A stretch of 62,166 nt of DNA from a bacterium (GTDB taxonomy: Bacteria > Zhuqueibacterota > Zhuqueibacteria > Residuimicrobiales > Residuimicrobiaceae). Positions 20,101-29,391 of the stretch are shown here, piece by piece. Made by a program: the position numbers and the translations under genes. Location: assembly GCA_029565685.1 (NCBI GenBank), contig JAKQNR010000046.1, positions 1 to 62,166 on the forward strand, given 5' to 3'. The notes beneath the pieces were generated by a model that did not search any database, was not told the DNA's origin, and saw only the letters and a program-made list of their open reading frames with translations. Numbering within the stretch: position 1 is the stretch's first letter; every line of letters starts with the position of its first letter.

Positions 20101-21390
20101 ATGAAAGAACTGCAGCAGAGCGATCCCGCGGTGTTTGCCGCCATCCGCCAAGAACTCCAGCGCCAAAACGAAAAGCTGGAATTGATCGCATCGGAGAATT
20201 TTGTCAGCCCGGCGGTTCTGCAGGCGATGGGCCAGGTGATGACCAACAAGTACGCCGAGGGGTATCCGGGCAAACGTTATTACGGCGGCTGCGAGCATGT
20301 GGACACGGTGGAAGATCTGGCGCGCGAACGGGCGAAGAAGCTGTTCAACGCCCAGCACGCCAATGTGCAACCCCATTCCGGCTCGCAGGCGAATATGGCG
20401 GCTTATTTCAGCTTTGTCCGTCACGGCGATACGGTGATGGGCATGGACCTGTCGCACGGCGGCCACCTCACCCACGGCAGCCCGGTCAATTTTTCCGGAC
20501 GGTTTTTCAACATGGTCCATTACGGCGTCGGCCGGGACGGCCTCATCGACATGAATCAGGTGGAAACCATTGCGCTGCGCGAGCGGCCGAAATTGATCAT
20601 CACCGGCGCCAGCGCCTACGGCCGTAAGATCGATTATGCGGCGTTTCGCACCATCGCCGACCGGATCAACGCCAAACTGATCTCCGATATCGCCCATCCG
20701 GCCGGATTGATCGCTGCCGGCGTGATACCCAGCCCGTTGCCCTGGTGTCATGCGGTGACCACCACTACGCACAAGACGCTGCGCGGCCCACGGGGCGGCA
20801 TGATCCTGATCGGACAGGATGGCGAAAATGACATGGGCGTGACCACGCCCAAGGGAAAGCTCAAGCTGGTTTCCGAGATCATTGACAGCAACGTCTTTCC
20901 TGGGTTTCAGGGCGGCCCGCTGATGCACGTCATCGCAGCCAAGGCCGTGGCGTTCCAGGAGGCCCTGCAGCCTGAATTTGCCCTTTATCAGCAGCAGGTG
21001 GTCGCCAATGCCCAGGCGCTCAGCGCCGAACTGACAGCGCGCGGCTACCACATCGTCTCCGGCGGTACGGATACGCATGTGATGCTGCTGGATTTAAGCG
21101 ACCATGGTCTGACCGGCCGGGAAGCGGAAAAGGCTCTGGAAGCGGCCGGCATCACAGTCAACAAGAACATGGTGCCGTTCGACCGTCAAAGCCCCTTTGT
21201 CACCAGCGGCATTCGCCTGGGCACTCCGGCCATGACCACGCGGGGGATGCGGGAGCCTGAGATGCGGCAGATCGCCGGTTTCATCGACCGGGTGCTCTCC
21301 CATTCGACGGATACGGCGATCCAGCAGCAGGTGCTCGGCGAAGTGAAGGAGCTCTGCGGCCGCTTTCCCCTGTATGCCGAGAAGCGTTGA
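20101..21390 (+). CDS. glyA: Serine hydroxymethyltransferase
   Basis: PLP enzyme that converts serine and tetrahydrofolate to glycine and 5,10-methylene-THF, the main one-carbon source. The 429-residue protein is full length, with [16 protein letters not shown] near the N terminus and the PLP-lysine motif [14 protein letters not shown] (K225). Linked to rpiB by an 8-nt gap, an arrangement shared by many bacteria. Confidence 0.97.
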   Translation: MKELQQSDPAVFAAIRQELQRQNEKLELIASENFVSPAVLQAMGQVMTNKYAEGYPGKRYYGGCEHVDTVEDLARERAKKLFNAQHANVQPHSGSQANMAAYFSFVRHGDTVMGMDLSHGGHLTHGSPVNFSGRFFNMVHYGVGRDGLIDMNQVETIALRERPKLIITGASAYGRKIDYAAFRTIADRINAKLISDIAHPAGLIAAGVIPSPLPWCHAVTTTTHKTLRGPRGGMILIGQDGENDMGVTTPKGKLKLVSEIIDSNVFPGFQGGPLMHVIAAKAVAFQEALQPEFALYQQQVVANAQALSAELTARGYHIVSGGTDTHVMLLDLSDHGLTGREAEKALEAAGITVNKNMVPFDRQSPFVTSGIRLGTPAMTTRGMREPEMRQIAGFIDRVLSHSTDTAIQQQVLGEVKELCGRFPLYAEKR

Positions 21391-21475
21391 TTAATTTCTT
21401 GGAGAAAAGCGATATTTTCGTTAAGTTGTAGGAACAGCCGTGTTATAGAGCGTTGGCCTTTGTCCGGGATGAGCC

Positions 21476-21922
21476 ATGAGATGTCCCTTCTGCAGTTATC
21501 ACGACAGCAAAGTGATCGACTCGCGTACGCGGGACGGGGGCCGTACCATTCGCCGAAGACGCGAATGCCTGAAATGCCGGCGACGCTTTACCACCCGGGA
21601 GCAGGTCGATGACATACCGCTCTGGGTTATCAAACAGGACAATCGACGCGAAGAGTTCGACCGGCAAAAGCTGGTGCGGTCGATCCAAATCGCCTGCATC
21701 AAACGACCAATCAGCATGGGCGCCATCGAGCAAATGGCGGCCAAAATCGAGAACAGCCTGCGCGACGAGGGCATCGACGAGATCGAATCCAGCGTCATCG
21801 GCGAAGCGGTGTTGGCGGAGCTGCGCAGCCTGGATGAGGTGGCCTATGTCCGTTTCGCCTCTGTGTATCGGAACTTTCAGGCTAAGGCGGAATTTTTAAC
21901 TGAACTGAAGCAGCTGAAATGA
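21476..21922 (+). CDS. nrdR: Transcriptional repressor NrdR
   Basis: Nucleotide-sensing repressor of ribonucleotide reductase genes. The 148-residue protein has the N-terminal zinc ribbon (CPFC at 3-6 and CLKC in the region RRRRECLKCRRRFTTRE) followed by an ATP-cone domain (LWVIKQDNRREEFDRQKLVRSI). No nrd genes are in the window. An intrinsic terminator lies 43 nt downstream. Confidence 0.96.
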   Translation: MRCPFCSYHDSKVIDSRTRDGGRTIRRRRECLKCRRRFTTREQVDDIPLWVIKQDNRREEFDRQKLVRSIQIACIKRPISMGAIEQMAAKIENSLRDEGIDEIESSVIGEAVLAELRSLDEVAYVRFASVYRNFQAKAEFLTELKQLK

Positions 21923-21964
21923 CAGGGTGAGTCGCGAACTTGCACTCTGTCTTAAATCCATGCC

Positions 21965-22001
21965 CGCAGACGGCCGGATATCAGCCCTCTGCGATTTTTT
22001 T
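21965..22001 (+). terminator. Intrinsic terminator downstream of nrdR
   Basis: A 10-bp stem with one mismatch (CGCAGACGGC / GCCCTCTGCG) and a 9-nt loop is followed by ATTTTTTT. It lies between the nrdR stop and the start I assign to tatC, which argues against starting TatC at the in-frame codon at 21940 upstream of the terminator. Confidence 0.75.
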
Positions 22002-22038
22002 ATCATCCCTACATACAAGCGCGGATTTTTTTGAGCGA

Positions 22039-22998
22039 ATGAAAACAGAGCAAGCCCCAGAACCGAATGGCCCGAACGATTCATCCAAGCCGTTGGATCC
22101 AGCCGGAGACGGTTATCCCACCGAGGAAAGCTATGTGAATTCTTTAAACGCACAGGCTGAAGAACCGAAGCAGTCCGACACGACGACGCCGGCTGAGGAA
22201 ACACCGCAGGCTGAAATTGAGCAAGGTCCGATCGCCAAGGCCCGCCGCGCCGCTAAAAAAGCGGTGGACCCGGAAAAGCGTATGCCCTTTCTCGATCACT
22301 TGGAAGAGCTGCGCTGGACCCTGGTGCGCAGTCTGGCGGCGGTCATGGTGTGCGCCATCCTGGCTTACATCTATTCTAAAGAGATTGTGGTGCTGTTGCA
22401 TCGGCCGGCGCCGGACGTGAAACTGATTTTCCTTTCGCCCACCGAAGCGTTCATGACTTATCTCAAAGTGGCGCTGTATGCCGGGCTGGTGATCGCGTTG
22501 CCGTATGTATCGTGGGAGTTCTGGCGTTTTATCGTTCCCGGCCTGTTGGCCAAAGAGCGAAAACTGGTGCCGCCCATCGTGCTGTTTACGGTCGTATGCT
22601 TTTTACTCGGCGCTGCGTTCGCCTACTTTATCGTCATCCCTTTTGGACTCAAGTTCCTCGTCATAGGATTTCAGAACGATTTTCTCACCGCCAACATCAC
22701 CATCGGCAAATACCTGGGCTTTGTGATGACCATGGTTCTGGTGTTCGGCGTGGTGTTTGAACTTCCGGTGCTCGCTTATTTCCTCAGCCTCATCGGCCTG
22801 CTGACGCCGCAATTTCTCCGCAGTAAGCGGCGCTATGGGATTGTGATTATTTTCATCGTGGCGGCCATCATTACGCCGCCGGATGCGTTCACCCAGTCTA
22901 TGCTCGCGATCCCCTTGCTTATTCTTTATGAGATCAGCATCTGGGTGTCCGCCGCCGTGCAGCGCAGCAAGAAGCGAAAGGCGGCCTTACAGAGTTGA
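22039..22998 (+). CDS. tatC: Sec-independent translocase subunit TatC
   Basis: Receptor subunit of the twin-arginine translocase in the inner membrane. From ATG 22039 it has 319 residues: a ~75-residue polar, Glu/Pro/Ala-rich N-terminal extension not typical of TatC, then the canonical core starting MPFLDHLEELRWTLVRSL with six membrane segments. The conserved SPTEAFMTYLKVALYAG and FGVVFELPVL motifs are present. Upstream terminator placement supports this start. No tatA or tatB gene is adjacent. Confidence 0.94.
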   Translation: MKTEQAPEPNGPNDSSKPLDPAGDGYPTEESYVNSLNAQAEEPKQSDTTTPAEETPQAEIEQGPIAKARRAAKKAVDPEKRMPFLDHLEELRWTLVRSLAAVMVCAILAYIYSKEIVVLLHRPAPDVKLIFLSPTEAFMTYLKVALYAGLVIALPYVSWEFWRFIVPGLLAKERKLVPPIVLFTVVCFLLGAAFAYFIVIPFGLKFLVIGFQNDFLTANITIGKYLGFVMTMVLVFGVVFELPVLAYFLSLIGLLTPQFLRSKRRYGIVIIFIVAAIITPPDAFTQSMLAIPLLILYEISIWVSAAVQRSKKRKAALQS

Positions 22999-23025
22999 GC
23001 CAAGAGCCATCGGCGTGGAGGCGCT

Positions 23026-23883
23026 TTGACGTCCGGTTCCGGATACATTGATCTGCATGTACACTCCAATCATAGCGACGGATTAAAGTCGGTGGAGGAG
23101 ATCGTCTGCAGTGCGGCCGAACGCGGCCTGCGGGCCCTTTCCCTCACCGACCATGATGTGACCACCGGCCTGGCGGAAGCGTTCGAATCCGGCGCCCGCC
23201 ACGGGGTGGAGATCGTCCCAGGCATCGAGATCAGCTCCTATTGCGACGGCCTCGAAACCCATCTGCTCGGTTATTTCATCGACCCCCTCAATCCCGCGCT
23301 CACCGAGTTCAGCAACAATTTCCGCCGCTTCCGTACGGAGCGGGCGCGGGAGATACTGCACAAACTCACACAACAGGGCATCGACATCCCTTTTGAACTT
23401 TTGCAGTTGCGTGCCGGCCATTCCTCCATCGGCAGGCCGCACATTGCCGATCTTTTAGTGGAAGAGGGGGTTGTTTTTTCCTTTCAGGAGGCGTTCAACA
23501 AGTTTCTCGCTGAACATCGTCCCGCCTATGTGCCCAAGATCAAGGTGAACGCGGACGAGGCGATCGCGCTGATCCACGCGGCCGGCGGCCTGGCGGTAGT
23601 CGCCCATCCCGCGGTGGGCGTCACTGATGCGGTGATCCATCGCCTGATCGCCTGCGGCCTGGACGGCCTGGAAACTCTGCATCCCAAGCATCAACCCTAT
23701 CACATTCAGCATTATCAGGAGCTGGCTGCCAAGACCGGATTAGTGGAATCCGGCGGTTCGGATTGCCACGGCGCACGGCAAGGAGAGTTGATGCTCGGCT
23801 GCATGATGGTGCCCTATCATTTTTTGGAAAAATTAAAATCGAGACTGGCGTCCCGCACGGTTTCAGTCTCCCGGACTGGTTGA
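23026..23883 (+). CDS. PHP-domain phosphoesterase
   Basis: Metal-dependent phosphoesterase of the PHP superfamily, 285 residues, most like the TrpH/YciV type that acts on nucleoside 3',5'-bisphosphates and short RNA 5' ends. Metal-ligand motifs are visible: DLHVHSNHSDG (N-terminal), LTDHD, PGIEIS, VVAHP and the C-terminal GGSDCHG. Starts at TTG 23026, 4 nt after GGAGG. The corrinoid-activator gene follows after 5 nt, which may reflect only operon packing. Confidence 0.88.
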   Translation: MTSGSGYIDLHVHSNHSDGLKSVEEIVCSAAERGLRALSLTDHDVTTGLAEAFESGARHGVEIVPGIEISSYCDGLETHLLGYFIDPLNPALTEFSNNFRRFRTERAREILHKLTQQGIDIPFELLQLRAGHSSIGRPHIADLLVEEGVVFSFQEAFNKFLAEHRPAYVPKIKVNADEAIALIHAAGGLAVVAHPAVGVTDAVIHRLIACGLDGLETLHPKHQPYHIQHYQELAAKTGLVESGGSDCHGARQGELMLGCMMVPYHFLEKLKSRLASRTVSVSRTG

Positions 23884-23888
23884 CATCC

Positions 23889-25727
23889 ATGCACACTGAA
23901 TCTTCCGTCACTCTGACCTTTCTGCCCAAACGCATCTCGGCACAATTTCCCGCGGGCATCACCATCCTCGAAGCGGCGCGCCGGCTCGGCATCGATCTGT
24001 CGGCCTATTGCGGCGGCAACGGCGTATGCGGCCGCTGCCGGGTGCGTGTGCACGACCTGGATATTCCGCCGTCTGAAGAGGACCAGGTTCACTTGAGCGC
24101 AGAAGAGCTGCGCCAGGGCTGGCGGCTGGCCTGCACCAGTCTGGTCTACGCCGACGGCACGGTCGCCGTGGCCGAGGCCGCTGCAGACGAAGAACGGGAT
24201 ATCCTCAGCGAGGGTGAAACACGCCGGGTGGCCCTGCAGCCGGCGGTGCGCGCTCTTCCGGTCACCACAGCGACGCCGGATCTGCACCGTACGGTCTCTG
24301 ACGAAGAGTTGTTGCTGGAGGCGTTGCAGTCTGCAGCGCCGGCGGCACAGCTGTCGCCGCTGCTGCTGCCGCAGATGAGCGAGCAGTTGCGGCAATATCA
24401 TTTTTCCGCCACAGCGATCCTTATTGATGATCTGGTGGCGGACCTGCAGCCGCCTGATCAGGGCCGGATCTATGGTCTGGCGGTGGATTTGGGCACCACC
24501 ACCGTGGTGAGCAAACTCATCGATCTGACCAGCGGCAGCCATCTTGCCACCGCCGCCCGGCTGAACGCACAGCGCAGCTATGGCGAAGACGTCATCGGCC
24601 GCATCTCCTACGCCTCCACCAGCCGGGAACACACCCTGCGGCTGCAACAGGCGGTGATCGACCTGCTCAATGACAGTATCGCCGAGATGTGCCGCGCATG
24701 CAACGTCGAAGCCCGGCACATCTATCAGGCGGTCATCGCCGGCAACACAGTGATGCAGCATCTGTTGCTGGGTTTGGATGCAAAATATCTTGCCCAGATG
24801 CCCTATGTGCCCGTTTTTCGACGCAGTCAGAAACGCCTGGCTGCGGACCTGGGTCTGGCTTTGCACCCGGCCAGCCAGATTTATTTTATGCCGATCATCG
24901 GCCGTTTCGTCGGCGGCGACACCAGCGCCGTGCTTCTCTCATTGGCGGAAAAGCAGACGGGCATCTGGCTGGCAGTGGATATCGGCACCAACGGAGAAAT
25001 GATTCTGGCCAAAGACGGTCAATTTTGGAGCACTTCGGCGGCTGCGGGGCCGGCTTTTGAGGGTGCTGCCATCAGCCAGGGCATGCGCGCCGGCGAAGGC
25101 GCCATCGACCGTGTTTCCAGCCATGCAGGCCGCTGGGATATCCACGTCATCGGCGATGGGCCGGCCACCGGCATCTGCGGCTCCGGTCTGATCGACGCCG
25201 TCGGTGCGCTGGTTCAAACCGGGTGCCTCGATTTCACCGGACGCCTGCAGCCCGATGGCGTGCTGCCGATCATCCGCGGCGAGGATCAGAGCGAAACGAT
25301 CAGCTTGAGCGGCCCGGCCGGCGGCGAGGTTCGGCTTTCGCAAAAAGATATTCGCGAGGTGCAGCTGGCCAAGAGCGCCATCGCCTCAGCGATTCAAATC
25401 CTGTTAAAGGCCGCCGGCGTCGGCGTGGAGGAACTGGATGCCCTTTATTTGGCCGGCGCCTTTGGCCAGTACATCCGCAAGGATATGGCAAAGGCCATCG
25501 GTCTGCTGCCGAACATCCAACTTGATAAAATCCATTTCATCGGCAACGCGGCTTATGTGGGCGCCGAGCTGGCGCTTCGTTCAACGATCGAACGGGCATG
25601 GATCGAACGAATGGCCGGCCGAGTGCAGTATGTAGAGGTGGCGGGCGACCCGGAATTTCAAACTATTTTCAGCGATCATCTCTTTTTCCCCACCAGCGAG
25701 CAGCCGGTGCAAGCTCCGGCCAGGTGA
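23889..25727 (+). CDS. Ferredoxin-ASKHA protein, corrinoid activation type
   Basis: 612-residue protein with an N-terminal 2Fe-2S ferredoxin domain (C41, C47, C50, C82) joined to a large ASKHA-fold ATPase domain (DUF4445 type; AVDLGTTTVVSKLIDL about residue 200 and AVDIGTNGEMIL about 365). Characterised relatives (RamA, RACo) use ATP to reduce inactive Co(II) corrinoid proteins. The start ATG 23889 lies just after the PHP stop; the upstream open frame is inside the PHP gene. No corrinoid protein or methyltransferase gene is in the window, so its partner is unknown. Confidence 0.88.
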   Translation: MHTESSVTLTFLPKRISAQFPAGITILEAARRLGIDLSAYCGGNGVCGRCRVRVHDLDIPPSEEDQVHLSAEELRQGWRLACTSLVYADGTVAVAEAAADEERDILSEGETRRVALQPAVRALPVTTATPDLHRTVSDEELLLEALQSAAPAAQLSPLLLPQMSEQLRQYHFSATAILIDDLVADLQPPDQGRIYGLAVDLGTTTVVSKLIDLTSGSHLATAARLNAQRSYGEDVIGRISYASTSREHTLRLQQAVIDLLNDSIAEMCRACNVEARHIYQAVIAGNTVMQHLLLGLDAKYLAQMPYVPVFRRSQKRLAADLGLALHPASQIYFMPIIGRFVGGDTSAVLLSLAEKQTGIWLAVDIGTNGEMILAKDGQFWSTSAAAGPAFEGAAISQGMRAGEGAIDRVSSHAGRWDIHVIGDGPATGICGSGLIDAVGALVQTGCLDFTGRLQPDGVLPIIRGEDQSETISLSGPAGGEVRLSQKDIREVQLAKSAIASAIQILLKAAGVGVEELDALYLAGAFGQYIRKDMAKAIGLLPNIQLDKIHFIGNAAYVGAELALRSTIERAWIERMAGRVQYVEVAGDPEFQTIFSDHLFFPTSEQPVQAPAR

Positions 25728-25757
25728 GCCACAAGCACGAGCGGAAGGACCTCATCC

Positions 25758-26936
25758 ATGCTGAACGAGAAACTTGAACAAGCGGCAGCCATCCTCAACG
25801 AGCAGCAGATCGATGCCTGGCTGATCTTTGTGCGCGAGACCTCTGCCACGCCCGATCCCATCTTGGATCTGATCGTCGGCGCCTCGGTGGTCTGGCCGGC
25901 CGCCTTTCTGTTGAGCCGCAATGGGACCAAAGCGGCGTTCGTCGGCGCCATCGATGCCGCAGGCGTGCAAATGCGGACGCCGTTTCCGGTAGAGGCGTAC
26001 AAGACCACGATCAAAGACCCTCTGCTCCGGCTATTGCAGCAGTTGGATCCACAGACCATCGCCATCAACTATTCGCGCGATGATGTGATGGCCGATGGTT
26101 TGACCCACGGTCTGTATTTGATGCTGTGCGACTATCTGCAGGGAACGCCGTACCTGCAGCGGTTGGTCTCCAGCGAAAAGATCATCGCCTCTCTGCGCGG
26201 CCGCAAATCCGCGGGCGAGCTGAAAGCCATTCGTGAGTCTATCGCAGAGACGCTGGATATTTTTGATAAAGTCACTAGTTGCCTACGACCGGGGCTCAGC
26301 GAACAGGATGTGGCCGAGGTGGTGAATCAGGAGCTGCGGAAAAAGGGGCTGACGCCCGCCTGGGGAGCAGACCATTGTCCTTCGGTTTTTACCGGTCCGG
26401 ATACGGCGGGCACGCACGCAGGGCCCACAGGCCGCAGAATCGAACCCGGCCATATCATCAATATGGATTTCGGCGTTGCGAAAAACGGTTATGTGGCGGA
26501 TCTGCAGCGAACCTGGTATGTGCTGCGGCCTGGCGAAAAGCAGGCGCCTGCTGAAGTGCAGCGCGGATTCGACGTCATTCGACAGGCCATTGAAAAAGCC
26601 ACGGCCGCACTGAAACCCGGCGTAGCGGGCTGGGTCGTGGATGCCGCGGCGCGCGATCACATCGTTCAGTCAGGCTATGAGGAATATCCTCACGCTCTGG
26701 GTCATCAGGTGGGCCGCAGCGCTCACGACGGCGGCGGTTTGCTGTCGCCCAGGTGGGATCGCTATAAAAACTTGTCCTTTTTGCCGATCGAGCAAGGCCA
26801 GGTCTACACTATTGAACCGAGGTTGACAGTCGCAGGTCATGGGGTGGTGACGGTGGAGGAGATGGTCGTGGTCACCAAGGACGGCTGTGAGTTTTTGTCC
26901 ACACCGCAGCTTGAGCTCATGTGTGTGGGGGGATGA
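25758..26936 (+). CDS. M24 family metallopeptidase, Xaa-Pro peptidase-like
   Basis: 392-residue protein with a creatinase-like N-terminal domain (about 1-165) and a C-terminal pita-bread M24 domain. Metal ligands appear in NMDFGVAKNGYVADLQ (two Asp), the His in HALGHQVGRSAHDGG, and the Glu residues in IEPRLTVAG and VTVEEMVVV. It is therefore likely an active aminopeptidase of the PepP/PepQ group, though the substrate is not certain. ATG 25758 follows GGAAGGAC. A 228-nt gap follows. Confidence 0.88.
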   Translation: MLNEKLEQAAAILNEQQIDAWLIFVRETSATPDPILDLIVGASVVWPAAFLLSRNGTKAAFVGAIDAAGVQMRTPFPVEAYKTTIKDPLLRLLQQLDPQTIAINYSRDDVMADGLTHGLYLMLCDYLQGTPYLQRLVSSEKIIASLRGRKSAGELKAIRESIAETLDIFDKVTSCLRPGLSEQDVAEVVNQELRKKGLTPAWGADHCPSVFTGPDTAGTHAGPTGRRIEPGHIINMDFGVAKNGYVADLQRTWYVLRPGEKQAPAEVQRGFDVIRQAIEKATAALKPGVAGWVVDAAARDHIVQSGYEEYPHALGHQVGRSAHDGGGLLSPRWDRYKNLSFLPIEQGQVYTIEPRLTVAGHGVVTVEEMVVVTKDGCEFLSTPQLELMCVGG

Positions 26937-27120
26937 GCTCTGCGGCCTGAGCAGGCGGAAAAAGCAGGTCCGCGCACGCCGCTGTTGGTCAGCGGGTGAT
27001 TCCGCATCAAGGGCAAAACGGCCGGGTCATACGAGAGAAGCAGGCCCGCATGCACTCTCGTTGCGCAACGCTGTCCTTGCGGATCGGCCTTGACCAAGCG
27101 CCGTCAGCCGCTGACAAATG

Positions 27121-27160
27121 CAAAAGCAGGCGGCGCAACCCCACAGGGGGCTGCGCCGCT
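27121..27160 (-). terminator. Probable terminator of the small membrane-protein gene
   Basis: An 8-bp GC-rich inverted repeat (GCGGCGCA / TGCGCCGC, 27130-27159) with an inner CCCC/GGGG pairing lies 5 nt beyond the stop of the minus-strand gene. Read on the minus strand it is followed by GCTTTTGC, a short T-run. The remaining gap back to 26937 shows no gene. Confidence 0.55.
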
Positions 27161-27164
27161 GTTC

Positions 27165-27503
27165 TCACATCGACCGATTTTTCATCCAGCGGTAAGCGAC
27201 CGTGTGATAGATCACCAGGGCGGCGCCGCCGAAGAGAGCTGCAAACGCGACCGTATACTCCTCCTGTGCGTCCGGCATCATCCGGCCGATAAAAATGGCC
27301 AGGCCGATGGCAATAAGCACCATTCCCCATTTCAGCGCACTTGGGAGATGGGCCTCAGTGGGCTTTTCGAACAGAACCTTGACTTTATCGTCCACCAGCC
27401 CTTTTTCGATCAACAATTTGCGCGTCTTGTAATCCAGCAGAATCCGCCAGGCATAGACGAAAGAACCGAAAATTACGATCGGCACAATCACTTCGGACAT
27501 CAT
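27165..27503 (-). CDS. Small membrane protein, DUF6249-like
   Basis: 112-residue predicted inner-membrane protein with one hydrophobic segment at the N terminus (VIVPIVIFGSFVYAW) and two further ones (WGMVLIAIGLAIFIG and AALFGGAALVIYHTVAY). The middle is charged (KLLIEKGLVDDKVKVLFEK). The pattern matches the DUF6249 family often found beside ECF sigma factors. AAGGAG precedes tandem ATGs at 27503/27500. Divergent from the sigma-factor gene, sharing a 126-nt control region, which suggests co-regulation. Confidence 0.75.
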   Translation of the reverse strand: MMSEVIVPIVIFGSFVYAWRILLDYKTRKLLIEKGLVDDKVKVLFEKPTEAHLPSALKWGMVLIAIGLAIFIGRMMPDAQEEYTVAFAALFGGAALVIYHTVAYRWMKNRSM

Positions 27504-27593
27504 GGGTTTCTCCTTTTCTTGAATAATTTGTCGGCTTCTGTTCTATTCGACCGGCGGCGGCTGAAAAGGTTGCAGGAGGACGAAAAAAACGAT

Positions 27594-27623
27594 ATGCAAC
27601 TATTTCCTTTTGAATCGGTCTAA
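27594..27623 (+). CDS. Possible 9-codon leader peptide before the sigma factor
   Basis: A short frame ATG ... TAA encoding MQLFPFESV begins about 13 nt after a strong AGGAGGA site (27574-27580) and stops 6 nt before the ATG of the sigma factor, which itself lacks a Shine-Dalgarno. This could be a leader peptide for translational coupling, or chance. Spacing from the ribosome site is longer than ideal. Confidence 0.3.
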   Translation: MQLFPFESV

Positions 27624-27629
27624 TCAACT

Positions 27630-28208
27630 ATGAGCGAAACAGAGGATAGATTGCTGGTCGAGACCGTCCTTTCCGGGGAACCGTACGCTTTTAAGCCGTT
27701 CATTCTCAAGTATCAGCGACTGGTCGGCGCCATCGTCAGCCGCATGGTGGCCAACCGGGCTGACCGGGAAGATGTGGGGCAGGATATTTTTGTCAAGCTG
27801 TACCGACATCTGGCTTCGTTTCAATTCAACGCAAAATTATCCACCTGGGTGGCGACGGTTGCTTATAACACCTGCCTGCATTATCTGCAAAAGAAGCGCA
27901 TACCGCTGCTGGCGGACATGCGGGAGGGGGAGGAGGCAGATCCTTTTGCTGCAGTGGCCGACGCTCTGCCCGATCCAGCCCGGCGTTATGAGGCTGAGGA
28001 ATTGAATGAACGAATCCAGCGCGCCATTGCCGGCCTGCCGCCGGTATATGCGACCGTGCTTTCGCTCTATCATATGCAGGAAATGAAGTATCAGGAGATT
28101 GCCCAAGTGATGCAGTTGCCAGAGGGGACCGTGAAGAGCTATCTGTTTCGCGCCCGCAGCAGTATCAAACGACAACTGGCTGGTCTGCAGGGCGAGGAGG
28201 AGTTATGA
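27630..28208 (+). CDS. ECF RNA polymerase sigma factor
   Basis: 192-residue sigma-70 family factor with only regions 2 and 4. Region 2 includes DREDVGQDIFVKLYRHL and TWVATVAYNTCLHYL; region 4 includes LPPVYATVLSLYHMQEMKYQEIAQVMQLPEGTVKSYLFRARSSIKRQL (listed here in parts), a helix-turn-helix. An in-frame TAA lies 6 nt upstream, so ATG 27630 is the start. It overlaps the anti-sigma gene by 4 nt (ATGA), the usual sign of a sigma/anti-sigma pair. Confidence 0.93.
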   Translation: MSETEDRLLVETVLSGEPYAFKPFILKYQRLVGAIVSRMVANRADREDVGQDIFVKLYRHLASFQFNAKLSTWVATVAYNTCLHYLQKKRIPLLADMREGEEADPFAAVADALPDPARRYEAEELNERIQRAIAGLPPVYATVLSLYHMQEMKYQEIAQVMQLPEGTVKSYLFRARSSIKRQLAGLQGEEEL

Positions 28209-28738
28209 ACAGCCGGCATCTGGACGATGAACGAATACAGAATTATCTGGACGGCGGCCTGACCGCTGCAGAGAATGCCGAGGCACAGGGTCATCTCGCA
28301 GAGTGCGACGAATGCCGTCGGCAGATGGAGTGGTACCAAAAGATCTATGCCGGATTGGGCGCTGGGGAGCCTGAGCTCTTTTCCAGTCAGTGGCAGGACC
28401 GCGTGCTGCAGGCGGTCGAGGGAGAATCGCTCGGATTTTTACATCATCAGCTGCGGCAGGTGTTTGCCGGCGTGGCTGTGGTCCTGGGGCTGTTCAAGGT
28501 CAGCAGTCTTTTTATGGACTATGGGAGCGTTGTCCAGTCTTTTCGCAGGCCGTTCCTACCCTCGTTGCATTCGATTTTTGCCGGTTTCAAATTCACCGCC
28601 GATCTGGCGGCCTGGCTGCACAGCCTGTCGCCTCATCTACCCCTGATCGCCTCTATCATCGCCGCCTTGCTTTTTATTCTGCTCCTCGATCGCCTTCTGA
28701 GCAAGGCCCGCCTGAGGCTGCTGGTCACCGGCAAATAG
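28205..28738 (+). CDS. Anti-sigma factor with zinc-finger domain
   Basis: 177-residue membrane protein. The N-terminal cytoplasmic part has the zinc-binding anti-sigma motif H30-x3-C34-x2-C37 (GHLAECDECRR). Two hydrophobic stretches follow (about 73-95 and 145-165), predicting membrane insertion. It overlaps the sigma-factor gene and presumably holds that sigma factor at the membrane until a signal arrives; the inducing stress cannot be read from the sequence. Confidence 0.85.
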   Translation: MNSRHLDDERIQNYLDGGLTAAENAEAQGHLAECDECRRQMEWYQKIYAGLGAGEPELFSSQWQDRVLQAVEGESLGFLHHQLRQVFAGVAVVLGLFKVSSLFMDYGSVVQSFRRPFLPSLHSIFAGFKFTADLAAWLHSLSPHLPLIASIIAALLFILLLDRLLSKARLRLLVTGK

Positions 28739-28758
28739 AGCAGCCGCTGCGGATCGCG

Positions 28759-29232
28759 CTAGAACCAGGGCTTGAGCTGATCCCAGGATTCCTGCAAACC
28801 CTGCGACAGCACTTTAGTGTGGCCGGTGACCGGCATAAAGTTGGTATCCCCACTCCAACGCGGCACGATGTGAAAGTGGAGGTGATCATCGATGCCCGCG
28901 CCTGCGGTTCTCCCCAGATTCATGCCGATGTTGAATCCATGCGGTTTCAGCTGTTGCGTCAGGATGGTTGTGCATCGGCCCAGCAAGCTCATCATCTCGC
29001 TCTGTTCCGCAGCGGTCAGGGCATCCAGGTCGGCCGAATGGCGGTAGGGAACGACCATCAGATGGCCGTTGTTGTAGGGATAAAAATTCATGATGACAAA
29101 GCAGGCGGCGCCGCGATGAAGGATCAGGTTCTCCCGGTCCTGGTTTTGCTTCGGCTTGTCGCAGAAAATGCAGCCGCTCGGCTTTTCCTGCAGTATATAC
29201 TCCATGCGCCAGGGCGCCCACAGCTTTTTCAT
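28759..29232 (-). CDS. HIT family nucleotide hydrolase or phosphorylase
   Basis: 157-residue histidine-triad protein acting on nucleotides such as Ap4A or AMP conjugates. The triad HLHFHIV (H117, H119, H121) is intact, and the N terminus MKKLWAPWRMEYIL with CIFC (21-24) is typical of the bacterial Ap4A phosphorylase-like branch. The start at 29232 is set by this family sequence; the frame continues upstream without similarity. On the opposite strand to the anti-sigma gene, converging with it. Confidence 0.9.
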   Translation of the reverse strand: MKKLWAPWRMEYILQEKPSGCIFCDKPKQNQDRENLILHRGAACFVIMNFYPYNNGHLMVVPYRHSADLDALTAAEQSEMMSLLGRCTTILTQQLKPHGFNIGMNLGRTAGAGIDDHLHFHIVPRWSGDTNFMPVTGHTKVLSQGLQESWDQLKPWF

Positions 29233-29391
29233 AGATTTCCTCTTTGATCGGTTTGCCGGCCGAAATGGTTCGCGTTCAATAAAAAAGCACACCGTTTTTC
29301 CAGCTGAGAGAAAAGGATGTGCTTGGACAATCAAAGCCGCCCTGTGCCGCATGCCTGCCGGGTCGAAAGAACGGCATTTATTCCGACAAGC

